A stretch of 64,000 nt of DNA from an uncultured Rhizobiaceae group bacterium (GTDB lineage Bacteria > Pseudomonadota > Alphaproteobacteria > Rhizobiales > Rhizobiaceae). The notes under the pieces are model-generated. The model was given only the letters and a program-made list of their open reading frames with translations. It did no database searches and was not told the origin of the DNA. The stretch covers positions 1 to 64,000 of the forward strand of contig CANMVS010000025.1 in NCBI GenBank assembly GCA_947501445.1, read 5' to 3'. The first letter of the stretch is position 1; each line of letters opens with the position of its first letter. A program made the translations under genes and the position numbers. Positions 42,736 through 51,517 of the stretch are shown piece by piece.

Positions 42736-43016
42736 GTCCGTGCTGCCGAGGGTCTCGGTCAGCGTCGTGTCAGGGGATGTTGAAAATCAGGCACAGATAA
42801 CCTCGCGCGCAATAATGGGCTGCCGGTCTCTGTGTGCTTTTCATGGGGCGGCCTCTTTGCCACCCGGCCTTAACGGGACATAAAATCTCCAAGTTTGTTG
42901 TCCTCAGATAACACCGCTCGTTCAGGCGATCAAGAGGTGAGCTGGATTGTCCGGCCACAACGCAAGCATGGTTGACGCACCATACTGCGTGTGCGCCCTG
43001 TCATTGCTGCAGCGCT

Positions 43017-43595
43017 TCAGAATCCGGTATTGATGAGTTGAACCCTGCGATTGACGGCTGCATCAGGATTGGCAGGGTCACGTAACTGTTCCTCGCCAAC
43101 GCCGACGGCTTCGACACTCTTGGGTGGCACCCAGAATGTTGTGATCAATACTTCGCGTACCGCATCTGCTCGGCGTTGCGACAGTTCCAGATTGTACTCG
43201 CGCTTGCCCTTGGCATCCGTATGTCCAACGATAATAAATTTCTGATCCAGCAGATAGGGCGTGTGGAGCGCATCGGCGATTGCGCCAATCGTCTCGTAGG
43301 AATCCGGTTTGATGCGATCAGAATCGAAGTCAAAATTGATTTCAACGTTGAACTGCCGCAGATTCTCGAGCAGATTGACCATCGGCACACCCTTTGGTGC
43401 GTTTTCGCCCGGGTTTCTTTTGATGTTCTGCAATGCAAGCGCTCGAATATCGTTCGGGTTGAGTGTCGCCTGCTGTTCCACACCGCGCAGTGATTCAACA
43501 ATTTGCGTATGGGAAATTTTGGTTTGTGCTTCAGCCGCAGCAAAAGCGAGCGGCATGCTCAATGTAAGCGCCAGTAACTGAATGCTGTTTTTCAT
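43017..43595 (-). CDS. OmpA-family outer membrane/peptidoglycan-binding protein
   Basis: A 192-residue secreted protein. The signal peptide is KNSIQLLALTLSMPLAFAAA with cleavage near AEA/QTK. The C-terminal OmpA-like domain (about 90-190) has NFDFDSDRIKPDSYETI, VGHTDAKGKREYNLELSQRR and AVNRRVQLINTGF, with the Asp and Arg that bind diaminopimelate in peptidoglycan. AAAGG precedes the ATG. It is 34 bases downstream of the Cys-rich secreted protein gene on the same strand, so the two are probably cotranscribed. Confidence 0.9.
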   Translation of the reverse strand: MKNSIQLLALTLSMPLAFAAAEAQTKISHTQIVESLRGVEQQATLNPNDIRALALQNIKRNPGENAPKGVPMVNLLENLRQFNVEINFDFDSDRIKPDSYETIGAIADALHTPYLLDQKFIIVGHTDAKGKREYNLELSQRRADAVREVLITTFWVPPKSVEAVGVGEEQLRDPANPDAAVNRRVQLINTGF

Positions 43596-43629
43596 TTTGC
43601 GACCTTTCAAGGACCGTGTGAGTGGAAGG

Positions 43630-44049
43630 TCAGCGATATCCAGCGTCGGTAATGACCTGTCCGCAGGCTTTGCTCAATTTGCGTTTGTTCAAAAGGCACT
43701 GCAATGTGTAGCCCTTGCCCCTTGTCGTGCTTGGGCACAACCGCTTGGCATCCCCGCGACATATTTTGGCAGCGGAATCCTGTGCTGCGTGTCGCTCAGC
43801 CAGCAGAACATAGACCCGAACATAATCGATTGCACAGGTTGCCGATACTTTGGAGGCATTGTCTTGAAGGCAGCTTTGAATGCGATTATTGCCCAGTTTG
43901 ACATTCTTGCAGTATTTCTGAATGTCCTTGCCACAACTCGTAGAAAGGATGCGTATAGCGTCCGCGTACCCCAGAGTTTGTGCGGATGCTGATCCAACTG
44001 TTAAAAGTGCGGTCAGGCCGATGATGATGATGCGAATAAGGTTTTTCAC
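43630..44049 (-). CDS. secreted cysteine-rich repeat protein
   Basis: About 139 residues. The signal peptide is KNLIRIIIIGLTALLTVGSA with cleavage near ASA/QTL. The mature part has two or more Cys-rich repeats of the GLG1/cysteine-rich repeat type: SCGKDIQKYCKNVKLGNNRI...CL and ICRGDAKRLCPSTTRGKGYT...CL, with eight cysteines in all, likely all in disulfides. I use the GTG (VKNLIRII) with GGAG ten bases upstream; an ATG at 44082 would put 11 extra residues before the signal peptide. The neighbouring OmpA-like gene suggests an envelope role. Confidence 0.82.
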   Translation of the reverse strand: MKNLIRIIIIGLTALLTVGSASAQTLGYADAIRILSTSCGKDIQKYCKNVKLGNNRIQSCLQDNASKVSATCAIDYVRVYVLLAERHAAQDSAAKICRGDAKRLCPSTTRGKGYTLQCLLNKRKLSKACGQVITDAGYR

Positions 44050-44331
44050 GCTTGGTACACTCCATGTGCACATATCTTTCATTCTTTTTCATATTTATTC
44101 AATAGTGATTTGGTGATTGAGCAAAACTTGTCGGGGATATGTTTAAATTTTCAGGTAAAAACCCCATGGCTGAAATAATAATGTGAATTTACCTTGCTCT
44201 CATTGGTGCATTTACACGAATATCGAATTCCGGCTGCTGTATGAGGTTGGAGGTACGCATGGTTTGACTGAAGCGGTGCCACAATGGTGTAATCCCATGC
44301 TCAAGAGAGCCGGGTTCACGCTGATGTCAGT

Positions 44332-44751
44332 CTAGATCTGCAGGCCATTTGCAAGATCGGCAACGGTGTGCTGGCCCAGTTGTTTCACCAGCGTCTCTTC
44401 TGCGCAATTTAACGCCTCATCAAGATGAACAGCGACAACTCTTTCAATATCGCATTCAATCGGATTGTCTTCGCCGGTAGGAGCCGGGCGCAAAAAGCGG
44501 TCGCCCAGAGCCAGGTAGATATCAGCAATGGTGATCGCATCGGCCTGTCGCCCCAGCTTCCAGCCGCCGGCATGTCCCTTCTCCGACAATACGATGCCAT
44601 TGCTTTTGAGTGCGCCCAGCACCCGGCGTACAACGACGGGGTTGGTCCGCGCAAAGCCTGAGAGCGTATCGGATGTCAGTGGCTCGTCGGGACGAACGGC
44701 CATGTGGCCGAGTAAATGCAGCGCGACTGAGAACTTGCTATTTCGCTTCAT
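44332..44751 (-). CDS. Rrf2-family transcriptional regulator (YwnA-like)
   Basis: A 139-residue winged-helix regulator: KFSVALHLLGHMA, then ARTNPVVVRRVLGALKSNGI and GHAGGWKLGR (wing). The three closely spaced cysteines that hold Fe-S in IscR/NsrR are not present; only two Cys, far apart, are seen (IECDIE, LNCAEE). It is therefore probably thiol- or ligand-responsive. It is divergent from a thioredoxin-reductase-like gene 45 bases away, with a palindrome covering its own start. Confidence 0.9.
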   Translation of the reverse strand: MKRNSKFSVALHLLGHMAVRPDEPLTSDTLSGFARTNPVVVRRVLGALKSNGIVLSEKGHAGGWKLGRQADAITIADIYLALGDRFLRPAPTGEDNPIECDIERVVAVHLDEALNCAEETLVKQLGQHTVADLANGLQI

Positions 44752-44762
44752 GTAACTTACAT
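44750..44762. promoter_or_regulatory. palindrome overlapping the Rrf2 start, probable autoregulatory operator
   Basis: ATGTAA-C-TTACAT is a perfect 13-base palindrome at 44750-44762. It overlaps the ATG of the minus-strand Rrf2 gene (44751) and lies 35 bases before the divergent oxidoreductase start. Binding would affect both promoters. Confidence 0.55.
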
Positions 44763-44796
44763 AGTTGCGTGAAATGGTTCAAACAAGGAAATTCCC

Positions 44797-45708
44797 ATGC
44801 CACATGTTGATGTTGCTATCATTGGTGCCAGTTTTGCAGGAATTGCTGCTGCGCTGCAACTGGCTCGCGCCAGTCGGCGTGTGAAACTTTATGACACCGA
44901 CGCAACCCGTAACCGTTTTGCCGGTTCAGCCCATGGTTTTATTGGCCACGACGGGCGCCCACCACAACAGTTAAAGGCGCTGGGTCTGAAAGATCTTGGC
45001 GTCTATCCAACTGTAGAACTGGTGCCACAGGCAGTCAGCAGGATATCAAAAAACGGAACGGTTTTTGAAGTGGAGGCCAAAGGTTCAGGATGCACAGCAG
45101 ACCGGGTCATTCTGGCCTATGGCGTGCGCGACATTCTGCCGGACATTCCAGGAATGTCGGAGGCCTGGGGAGAGGGGGTTGTCCATTGCCCCTATTGTCA
45201 TGGTTATGAGTTGCGGGGCAAAAGACTTGGCGTACTCCATACCAGTGACATGTCCATCCACCAATTGCAGGTGCTTTCCGACTGGAGTGATGATCTGGTC
45301 TATTTCACCAATGGCAACACCATTGATGACTGTGCATTGAACGATATCAGGGCGCGGGGTTACACGGTGGTGGGTGACGTGGTTACAAGCCTTGCACTTG
45401 AGGGGAAACAGGTCAGGGCCGTTGTTCATCGGGGCGGCGTGACAGATGTTGCTGCTTTGTACATCATAACAGCGACTGTGCCATCGTCTTCGCTTGCTGC
45501 AGATTTGGGTTGTGAATTTGATCAGGGGCCATTTGGCCCGTTTGTAGCAGTGAATGGATCTCAGCAAACTTCGATAGATGGTCTCTATGCTGCCGGTGAT
45601 CTCACCCGGCCGAAGCACAATGCGACATTTGCTGCGGCTGACGGTGTGAATGCAGGTATCAGCACGCACCAGTCGCTGCTCGCAGAAAAATGGGCTGCCG
45701 GACGGTGA
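44797..45708 (+). CDS. thioredoxin reductase-like NAD(P)/FAD-dependent oxidoreductase
   Basis: A 303-residue flavoprotein. FAD-binding GASFAGIAAALQLAR is at the N-terminus, a redox-active CPYC (HCPYCHGYELRG) in the middle next to the NADPH domain, and the second FAD motif GLYAAGDLTRPKH near the C-terminus. The position of CPYC corresponds to the CxxC of thioredoxin reductase. The divergent Rrf2 gene suggests thiol- or electrophile-induced expression. Its thioredoxin partner is not in the window. Confidence 0.9.
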   Translation: MPHVDVAIIGASFAGIAAALQLARASRRVKLYDTDATRNRFAGSAHGFIGHDGRPPQQLKALGLKDLGVYPTVELVPQAVSRISKNGTVFEVEAKGSGCTADRVILAYGVRDILPDIPGMSEAWGEGVVHCPYCHGYELRGKRLGVLHTSDMSIHQLQVLSDWSDDLVYFTNGNTIDDCALNDIRARGYTVVGDVVTSLALEGKQVRAVVHRGGVTDVAALYIITATVPSSSLAADLGCEFDQGPFGPFVAVNGSQQTSIDGLYAAGDLTRPKHNATFAAADGVNAGISTHQSLLAEKWAAGR

Positions 45709-45715
45709 GGCATTC

Positions 45716-45741
45716 GCCCTTTCGTCAATCAGCGAAAGGGC
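45716..45741. terminator. stem-loop between convergent oxidoreductase and MFS genes
   Basis: GCCCTTTCG (45716-45724) and CGAAAGGGC (45733-45741) form a perfect 9-bp stem with an 8-base loop between two convergent stop codons. There is no clear T run, so it may be only a weak terminator. Confidence 0.5.
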
Positions 45742-45776
45742 AGGCCTGTGCAGCAGATTTTCAGTTCAGCAGCCTG

Positions 45777-46988
45777 CTAGACACTCTCGGGCGTGGGCAG
45801 TTTGTTTCGCCCACGCAGCGTAACCAGCAGCCACAAGAGGCAGCCCACCAGAACCGGCAGTGTTGCATAGGGCACGGCCGCCCAGTCCAAACCCGCAATC
45901 ATGGCACCAGAGCCAAATGAGGTAATCGTTGCCACCAGCGCGACAAGGGTTTCATTGAGGCCCTGCACAGGACCGCGTTCGCGTGCAGATACTGATGCGC
46001 CCAGCAGACTGGTTGATCCGATGTAACCAAAATTCCAGCCAAGGCCCGACAAGGCCAGCGCCGCATAAAAGTGCACAAGACTGGTGCCGGTGATCGCGGT
46101 TACAGACGCTGCCAGCAGCAGCACCATACCGCAGGCAATGATCCGGGTGGCACCAAAGCGATTGATCAACCGGCCCATGAAAAAACTGGGCGCAAACATC
46201 GCCACAACATGCCATTTGATGACATCGCCCGCTTCGAAATCGCCAAATCCGCAAATGATCATTGCAAGGGGCGTCGGGGTCATCAAAAAGATCATCGCGC
46301 CCTGCGTTGCTGCCATACACACGATCGCAGTTGCCACCGGTGCGCGCCGCAATGTTCCCAGAACGGCACGCCGGTCCACGGGGCTTTCGTCGTTCTCGGC
46401 AATTGACTTGTCAATTTTCAGGAAGAGCAACGGTATGGCGCCAATCAGCGCTGTGACCACGATGGCAACATAGGCACCGGCAAAGGGAACCGCAGCAAAA
46501 CCATCTTTGGCCAGTTTGAAAATTTCGGGGCCGAGAAAGGCAGCAAGCAGGCCTGAACCAAGGGTGAGCGATATGGCTGTCGCCTGCCACGAACCGGCAA
46601 CGATTTCACCCGCGGCAAACCGGAAATAGGCAAAACAAACGAGCGCTGATCCAAAAAGTGCATGGGCAACCAACAACAGCATGAAGCTTGCATTGAACAT
46701 GGCGACAGCGCCTGACAACCCGGCTATCATTGCCAGTGCTGCCCCCAGCAGAAATCCGGCACGGCGTCCGTGACGCGCCATAATCATCGACATGGGCGCG
46801 GCCGATACAAGGCCGGCAAGAACCTGGATGGAAGGGGCGAGTGTCGCCATGGCGGGTGTCGGCGCAAGCTGCAGGCCGACAAGTCCCCCCAGAATAATCA
46901 GCATTGGCATCATGGCGCTCAAAATCACGTTGGCGCTCAACAGTAAAACCAGATTTCGGCTCTGGGTGGCTGTGAGGTCGTTGGGCAT
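45777..46988 (-). CDS. MFS transporter
   Basis: A 403-residue major facilitator with about 12 hydrophobic segments. The loop motif between segments 2 and 3 is MARHGRRAGFLLG, and the two six-helix halves are separated by a charged loop with SIAENDESPVDRRAVL. Members like this move drugs or metabolites. The gene is divergent from the GlxA-type regulator 98 bases away, which is the likely controller. Confidence 0.88.
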   Translation of the reverse strand: MPNDLTATQSRNLVLLLSANVILSAMMPMLIILGGLVGLQLAPTPAMATLAPSIQVLAGLVSAAPMSMIMARHGRRAGFLLGAALAMIAGLSGAVAMFNASFMLLLVAHALFGSALVCFAYFRFAAGEIVAGSWQATAISLTLGSGLLAAFLGPEIFKLAKDGFAAVPFAGAYVAIVVTALIGAIPLLFLKIDKSIAENDESPVDRRAVLGTLRRAPVATAIVCMAATQGAMIFLMTPTPLAMIICGFGDFEAGDVIKWHVVAMFAPSFFMGRLINRFGATRIIACGMVLLLAASVTAITGTSLVHFYAALALSGLGWNFGYIGSTSLLGASVSARERGPVQGLNETLVALVATITSFGSGAMIAGLDWAAVPYATLPVLVGCLLWLLVTLRGRNKLPTPESV

Positions 46989-47086
46989 GAAACATACTTT
47001 CCGTCAGCGATACCTGGGGATCAGGAATTGACTTTTGAACCTTAAGCGCATTGGATGTTGGCGAAAATGTCAATTGAGTATCAAAA

Positions 47087-48064
47087 ATGGACAATATGGA
47101 AATGCCGCGCGTAATCGATGTGCTGCTGTTTGACGGCGTGAACATTCTGGATGTTGCCGGACCAGTGCAGGCTTTCGATGTTGCAACAGGCAGGCAGGGC
47201 AAAAAGGCCTATTCTCACCGCTTTGTTTCCATGGATGGTCAATCTGTCAAAGCAAGCTGCGGCCTGACCATGGGCTGCGATGCGCGCCTGAGCGCGGGTG
47301 CCCGTGAAACCGATCTGATTGTGCCGGGTGGCGATGTGGCACCATCAATGAGGAACCCGGCTCTTTTGGATATCATTCGACAGCGTTTTGATGCCGGCAA
47401 CAACAGCCGACTGATTTCCATTTGTTCCGGTGCACTTATTCTTGCAGCGAGCGGTGTGCTTGATGGCTGTGAGGCGACCAGCCACTGGTCAAGAGCACAA
47501 CAGGTTGCGGTCGAGTTTCCGACGGTTCGCTGGAATTTCGATCGCATCTTTACGCTGTCGGATCGTATTTACACCTCTGCCGGTGTTTCATCCGGCATTG
47601 ATTTGGCCCTGGCAATGATCGGTAATGATCTCGGGTCCCTGGCTGCACGCGCTGTCGCGCAGGAGTTGGTCGTCTACCTCAGGCGCACCGGTGGTCAGAG
47701 CCAGTTCTCCGAATTGTTGCAGGCCCAGTTCACCACAGATGAGACCTTGACACAGTTGATTGACCGGATTGTCAACGAACCGGGTCATCCATGGCAATTG
47801 GAGGACCTGGCCGCTGCCGCGCATATGACGCCCAGAACATTGAGCCGCAAATTCCACAAGGCATTTGGAACGCCGCCTGTTCATTATGTGGAAAAAATCC
47901 GAGTGGCCCGGGCACGCAGCCTGTTGGATGAGAATGTGCCGCTGAAAACCGTTGCCGGCCTGTGTGGTTTTGGGGATGTTCAGCGCATGCGCCGCGGTTT
48001 CAAGCGCCAGCTTGGGGTCGGCCTGGCGGATTATGTTGCTCACTTCTCCCCATCAATCCACTAG
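47087..48064 (+). CDS. GlxA-family AraC-type transcriptional regulator (DJ-1/PfpI domain)
   Basis: A 325-residue regulator. Residues 1-190 form a DJ-1/PfpI-like domain (VLLFDGVNILDVAGPVQAF; nucleophile elbow SICSGALILAASGVLDG). The C-terminal AraC domain has two helix-turn-helix units (WQLEDLAAAAHMTPRTLSRK and VPLKTVAGLCGFGDVQRMRR). GlxA-type proteins often sense quaternary amines or other small metabolites. ATG codons at 47096 or 47102 are also possible starts. The gene ends four bases inside the convergent Lrp gene. Confidence 0.92.
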   Translation: MDNMEMPRVIDVLLFDGVNILDVAGPVQAFDVATGRQGKKAYSHRFVSMDGQSVKASCGLTMGCDARLSAGARETDLIVPGGDVAPSMRNPALLDIIRQRFDAGNNSRLISICSGALILAASGVLDGCEATSHWSRAQQVAVEFPTVRWNFDRIFTLSDRIYTSAGVSSGIDLALAMIGNDLGSLAARAVAQELVVYLRRTGGQSQFSELLQAQFTTDETLTQLIDRIVNEPGHPWQLEDLAAAAHMTPRTLSRKFHKAFGTPPVHYVEKIRVARARSLLDENVPLKTVAGLCGFGDVQRMRRGFKRQLGVGLADYVAHFSPSIH

Positions 48065-48501
48065 CCGCCCATCTGTGCAAGTACCACGGTTGATTGCACG
48101 TCTCCGACATCTGGCATCTGACTGATCTCGTCGAGCAGTTGCGTCAGGCGCTCGGACGTTGCGGTTTCAACGATCACCACGGCATCTGTGGGGCCCGCCG
48201 TTGAGTAACATTGGATCGTCTCGACCATTGCCTGCAGACGTTTCAAAACCGGCGCACAGGAACGGCTGTCAATCCTGATCGACAGGATCGCCCGGGTAAC
48301 GTTTTCCTGCGCAGTTGTATTGATGATGGCCTGATAGCCGGTGATGATGTTTTGTTGTTCGAGCTTGTAAATGCGATCCTGAACGGCGGTGCGAGACAAT
48401 CCAAGCTCTTTACCAAGCGCTGTTGCAGATTGTCTGCCGTTGGCACGCAGCAGTGCCAGTAGTTTTCGATTGGTTGGATCAAGATGGCCGTCGAAACGCA
48501 T
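48061..48501 (-). CDS. Lrp/AsnC-family transcriptional regulator
   Basis: A 146-residue regulator with an N-terminal helix-turn-helix (LDPTNRKLLALLRANGRQSA, then LGLSRTAVQDRIYKLEQQNI) and a C-terminal RAM ligand domain (ILSIRIDSRSCAPVLKRLQA; TGPTDAVV-type effector loop as TAGPTDAVVIVETA). It is divergent from the small cupin gene 116 bases away, which may be its target. Effectors in this family are usually amino acids. Confidence 0.92.
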   Translation of the reverse strand: MRFDGHLDPTNRKLLALLRANGRQSATALGKELGLSRTAVQDRIYKLEQQNIITGYQAIINTTAQENVTRAILSIRIDSRSCAPVLKRLQAMVETIQCYSTAGPTDAVVIVETATSERLTQLLDEISQMPDVGDVQSTVVLAQMGG

Positions 48502-48617
48502 GATCTAATTCCGATGATTGGGCGATTTGCCGGTCAATACGTCAATCCGCAACTTGTTTCAGACCTGCCGATCATATGTTCTACACTTATCATTTCATCG
48601 GTGTGAAGGACAATTGC

Positions 48618-48929
48618 ATGCAACGAATTCAACCGACGCAATTTACCGGCAAAACCCCATGGGAAGCCCTGGACATTGAGCGGATCAACGGCGTTACCAT
48701 TCGTCTGCACTGGGCAGATGAACCCTATATCTGGCACGTGAATGATGGACCGGAAGTTTTTGTTGTGCTGGACGGCCTGGTTGATATGCACACACGCGAT
48801 AAAGATGGAGAGAAAATCTGGCCCCTGGCAACCGGCGATATTTTTCACGCGGTGGATGGGGATGAGCATGTGGCTCATCCTAAAGGTCAGGCGCGCGTAT
48901 TGGTCATTGAAATGGCAGGGAGTGTCTGA
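48618..48929 (+). CDS. small cupin domain protein
   Basis: A 103-residue single cupin. The beta-barrel motifs are EPYIWHVNDGPEVFVVLDGL (first motif with His and Glu) and ATGDIFHAVDGDEHVAHPKG (second motif with His). AAGGA lies eight bases before the ATG; a longer frame from 48576 is less likely. It is divergent from an Lrp-type regulator. The catalytic or binding role is unknown. Confidence 0.85.
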   Translation: MQRIQPTQFTGKTPWEALDIERINGVTIRLHWADEPYIWHVNDGPEVFVVLDGLVDMHTRDKDGEKIWPLATGDIFHAVDGDEHVAHPKGQARVLVIEMAGSV

Positions 48930-49039
48930 GTGCTGCATTGTCAGTTTGATGTGATACAGATTGTCGGGCGTTCGCGAAAAGACGTTCTAAATGGCCTGGG
49001 TCCATTGAACCTTTAGGCCAGATTGTCTAGCTCATCGGT

Positions 49040-49744
49040 ATGACCAAAGATGCACCCTATGACGCATTTGCCCTGTCCTATGCGCAGGACAATGAGAAAA
49101 ATGCTTTCAATGCCTGGTATGAGCGACCGGAAGTGCTTCGCCTGCTGGGCGATGTTGCCGGCAGCCAGGTGCTTGATGCCGGGTGCGGCGCTGGCGCCCA
49201 CAGTGCGGCACTTGTCGAGCGCGGTGCAACCGTCACCGGTGTTGACCAGAGCCTTGGCATGCTTGAACTTGCGCGTAAAAGGCTTCCCGATTCGGTGCGC
49301 CTTGAACAGGCTGATTTGCGTGAGCCATTGATGTATGCCGATGGCCAATTCGCCAAAATCCTTGCTTCGCTGGTCATGCACTATCTTGAAGACTGGAAAA
49401 TTGCTCTGGATGAATTCCATCGCGTTCTTGCCCCTGGTGGTGCATTGGTCATATCCACCCACCACCCCTTCATGGATTTCATCGTGTCAAAGGGGGAAAA
49501 CTACTTTGCGACCTATGAGTTCGAAGATTACTGGGTAAAAAACGGTCAGGACATCTATCTCAAATTTTGGCACCGGCCGCTTCAAGCCATGTTGGACGCT
49601 TTGCACGACAGCGGTTTTGTGCTGGATTCACTCACGGAACCTTTGCCCGATGAGACGGCGAGGACGCTGTTTGCCGATGATTTCAAGCTTCTTTCCACCC
49701 AGCCGCGGTTCATATTCTTTCGGGCCCTGAAGCCACTTATTTGA
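49040..49744 (+). CDS. class I SAM-dependent methyltransferase
   Basis: A 234-residue methyltransferase of the UbiE/type 11 fold. SAM motif I is VLDAGCGAGAHSAALVERGA, motif II/acidic end VTGVDQSLGMLELARKRL, and motif IV/post LASLVMHYLEDWKIALDEFH. The C-terminal part (FKFWHRP-like segment KFWHRPLQAMLDAL) resembles small-molecule methyltransferases. The substrate is unknown; no operon partner is visible. Confidence 0.9.
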   Translation: MTKDAPYDAFALSYAQDNEKNAFNAWYERPEVLRLLGDVAGSQVLDAGCGAGAHSAALVERGATVTGVDQSLGMLELARKRLPDSVRLEQADLREPLMYADGQFAKILASLVMHYLEDWKIALDEFHRVLAPGGALVISTHHPFMDFIVSKGENYFATYEFEDYWVKNGQDIYLKFWHRPLQAMLDALHDSGFVLDSLTEPLPDETARTLFADDFKLLSTQPRFIFFRALKPLI

Positions 49745-49801
49745 TGGTGGAATCAAAATGGGCCCAAATGGCCCATTTCCAATTACCGTATCATTCAGGT
49801 T

Positions 49802-50512
49802 TTACGCTTCGGCATATTCATCTTTCAGCCTTAGCCATGCCATCGGCATGTCATCGCCCGCCTCATCACGGCCCTTTGGCACTAGATCCAGATAATGATA
49901 ACCGGCATTCAGCATATCCAGACCGCGGCTGTAGGTCGAATAGGTGTGATAGATCTTACCGTCTTCGCCCTTGCAGAAAACACTGATGCCGGGTGCTTCG
50001 TCTGCCGGGAAAGTGCTGGGGCGATAGTTATAGTACAATGCGTCTTTTTCGCGCGCTTCGGCAGTGAATGAAACGTCAAAATCGTAGTTGAAGTCGCTGT
50101 CCAGCGAAGACGCCCACTCAAAATGCCATCCCATGCGCTGTTTGAATGCATCAAGTGTCGCCAAAGGGGCACGTGAAACCGCAACAAGTGTCACGTCGCG
50201 TGCGGCCAGATGCACAACATTACCATCAAAATTATCAGCCCAGAAAGAGCAGCTCTTACAGCCAGCCTGCCATTCAGGGCCATACATGAAATGATAGACA
50301 ACCAACTGACTGTTGTCGCCAAACAGATCGCCAAGTGATTTGGGGCCTGCATCTGTTTCGAAAGTATAATTCTTTGTGACTTCAACCCACGGCAGGGCGC
50401 GGCGTTCACTGCTGAGCGCATCACGCTCCCGGGTAAATTCCTTTTCCCGTTCGAGCAAAGCCACACGCTGCTTCAACCATTCCTCACGCGATACAACTGC
50501 ATGCTGTTCCAT
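49802..50512 (-). CDS. DUF899 family thioredoxin-like protein
   Basis: A 236-residue protein of the DUF899 family, with a thioredoxin-like fold. Characteristic stretches are VSREEWLKQRVALLEREKEF at the N-terminus, HFMYGPEWQAGCKSCSFWAD containing CxxC, and GISVFCKGEDGKIYHTYSTY. It lies 14 bases downstream of the SRPBCC gene and is the last gene of an ArsR-SRPBCC-DUF899 unit. The function of the family is not established. Confidence 0.9.
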   Translation of the reverse strand: MEQHAVVSREEWLKQRVALLEREKEFTRERDALSSERRALPWVEVTKNYTFETDAGPKSLGDLFGDNSQLVVYHFMYGPEWQAGCKSCSFWADNFDGNVVHLAARDVTLVAVSRAPLATLDAFKQRMGWHFEWASSLDSDFNYDFDVSFTAEAREKDALYYNYRPSTFPADEAPGISVFCKGEDGKIYHTYSTYSRGLDMLNAGYHYLDLVPKGRDEAGDDMPMAWLRLKDEYAEA

Positions 50513-50526
50513 AGCGATTTCTCCTG

Positions 50527-50970
50527 TCAGAATAATTTTTCAAGGCAATTGAAACTGGAATTCCAGCCCATGCCGTGGTTGTCCCGGTTTGCCACTTCAG
50601 CAAATGAGCGCTGGTCGAGCGTCATGTGGGTTCCACCATCAACAGCGGTGAAGGTGACGGTTATTTCAGTTTCCTCGCCGCGTGAGCCGTCTTCCTGTAT
50701 CCAGGCCCAACTGAACACGAGGCGATTTGGGCGCTCGATTGTCTTGTAAACGCCACTGCAGATAACCTCGCCACCATCGGCGTTGCGCATGGTCGTCTGC
50801 CAGCTGCCGCCCTCACGAACATCCAGCGTATGATCGGGGATACTCATGCCCTCAGGCCCCCACCACTGGGTCAGCAATTCCGGCTTGATCCAGGCGTCAA
50901 ACAGCTTGTGCGGGGTCGTCGCAAAAGTTCGTTCAACCACCAGAACCTGATCATCAATCACGGTTGTCAT
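50527..50970 (-). CDS. SRPBCC (AHSA1-like) domain protein
   Basis: A 147-residue START/Bet v1-like fold protein of the AHSA1-type group: VERTFATTPHKLFDAWIKPE, LLTQWWGPEGM, FSWAWIQEDGSRGEETEITV and a C-terminal helix. It overlaps the ArsR-type regulator gene by 17 bases. Such regulator-SRPBCC pairs are common; the SRPBCC protein probably binds a hydrophobic small ligand. Confidence 0.92.
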   Translation of the reverse strand: MTTVIDDQVLVVERTFATTPHKLFDAWIKPELLTQWWGPEGMSIPDHTLDVREGGSWQTTMRNADGGEVICSGVYKTIERPNRLVFSWAWIQEDGSRGEETEITVTFTAVDGGTHMTLDQRSFAEVANRDNHGMGWNSSFNCLEKLF

Positions 50971-51289
50971 TTTCTTTTTCCTCCTGCTGAATTACCTTTT
51001 CCAGGCGATCGAAAGATGTTTGCCAGAAGCGGCGGTAGCGGGCGATCCAGTCATCAAGACTGCGCAAACTTTGCGGGCGCACACGAAAGGAACGAAATTG
51101 CCGGTCGATACGACGTTCAATCAACCCGGCCTCTTCAAGGACCTTCAGGTGACGTGAAACCGCAGGTTTGGAAATGTTGAACGGCTCTGCCAGTGAACCG
51201 GCAGTCTGGTCACCGCGCTCGAGAAGTTGTTCGACAATGGCAAACCGTGTCGGGTCCGACAAAGCCGAGAATATGGTTTGTACACTCAT
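50954..51289 (-). CDS. ArsR-family HTH transcriptional regulator
   Basis: A 111-residue winged helix: IFSALSDPTRFAIVEQLLER, AEPFNISKPAVSRHLKVLEE and the wing RRIDRQFRSFRVRP. Metal-binding cysteines (CxCxx) typical of ArsR/SmtB sensors are absent, so it belongs to the non-metal-sensing group that accompanies SRPBCC genes. It is the first gene of the unit and probably represses it through the A/T-rich repeats just upstream. Confidence 0.92.
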   Translation of the reverse strand: MSVQTIFSALSDPTRFAIVEQLLERGDQTAGSLAEPFNISKPAVSRHLKVLEEAGLIERRIDRQFRSFRVRPQSLRSLDDWIARYRRFWQTSFDRLEKVIQQEEKENDNRD

Positions 51290-51303
51290 TATTTACCTCA
51301 TTC

Positions 51304-51328
51304 GTTAAATAACAAATATGTTAAATTA
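51304..51328. promoter_or_regulatory. A/T-rich direct repeats upstream of the ArsR-type operon
   Basis: GTTAAATAA (51304-51312) and GTTAAATTA (51320-51328) are direct repeats spaced 16 bases apart, 15 bases before the regulator start. TTATTTAC at 51289-51296 is an inverted partner of the first. They are candidate operator half-sites. Confidence 0.4.
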
Positions 51329-51517
51329 AGGGTGATGTCAAGCGCAAGAACACTGTTGCATGCTTCAATTTTATTCATGCGTGAATTGAGATGGAGACCT
51401 TGCACAGTTGGTTAAGCGGTGCGATAGGACGCCAGTTATGTTTCCAATTGAAGGACCGGAACGCTGTCCGCATCCACCAATTCAGAAATTTCAGTTTACA
51501 GACTGGCTGCAGGTGGC

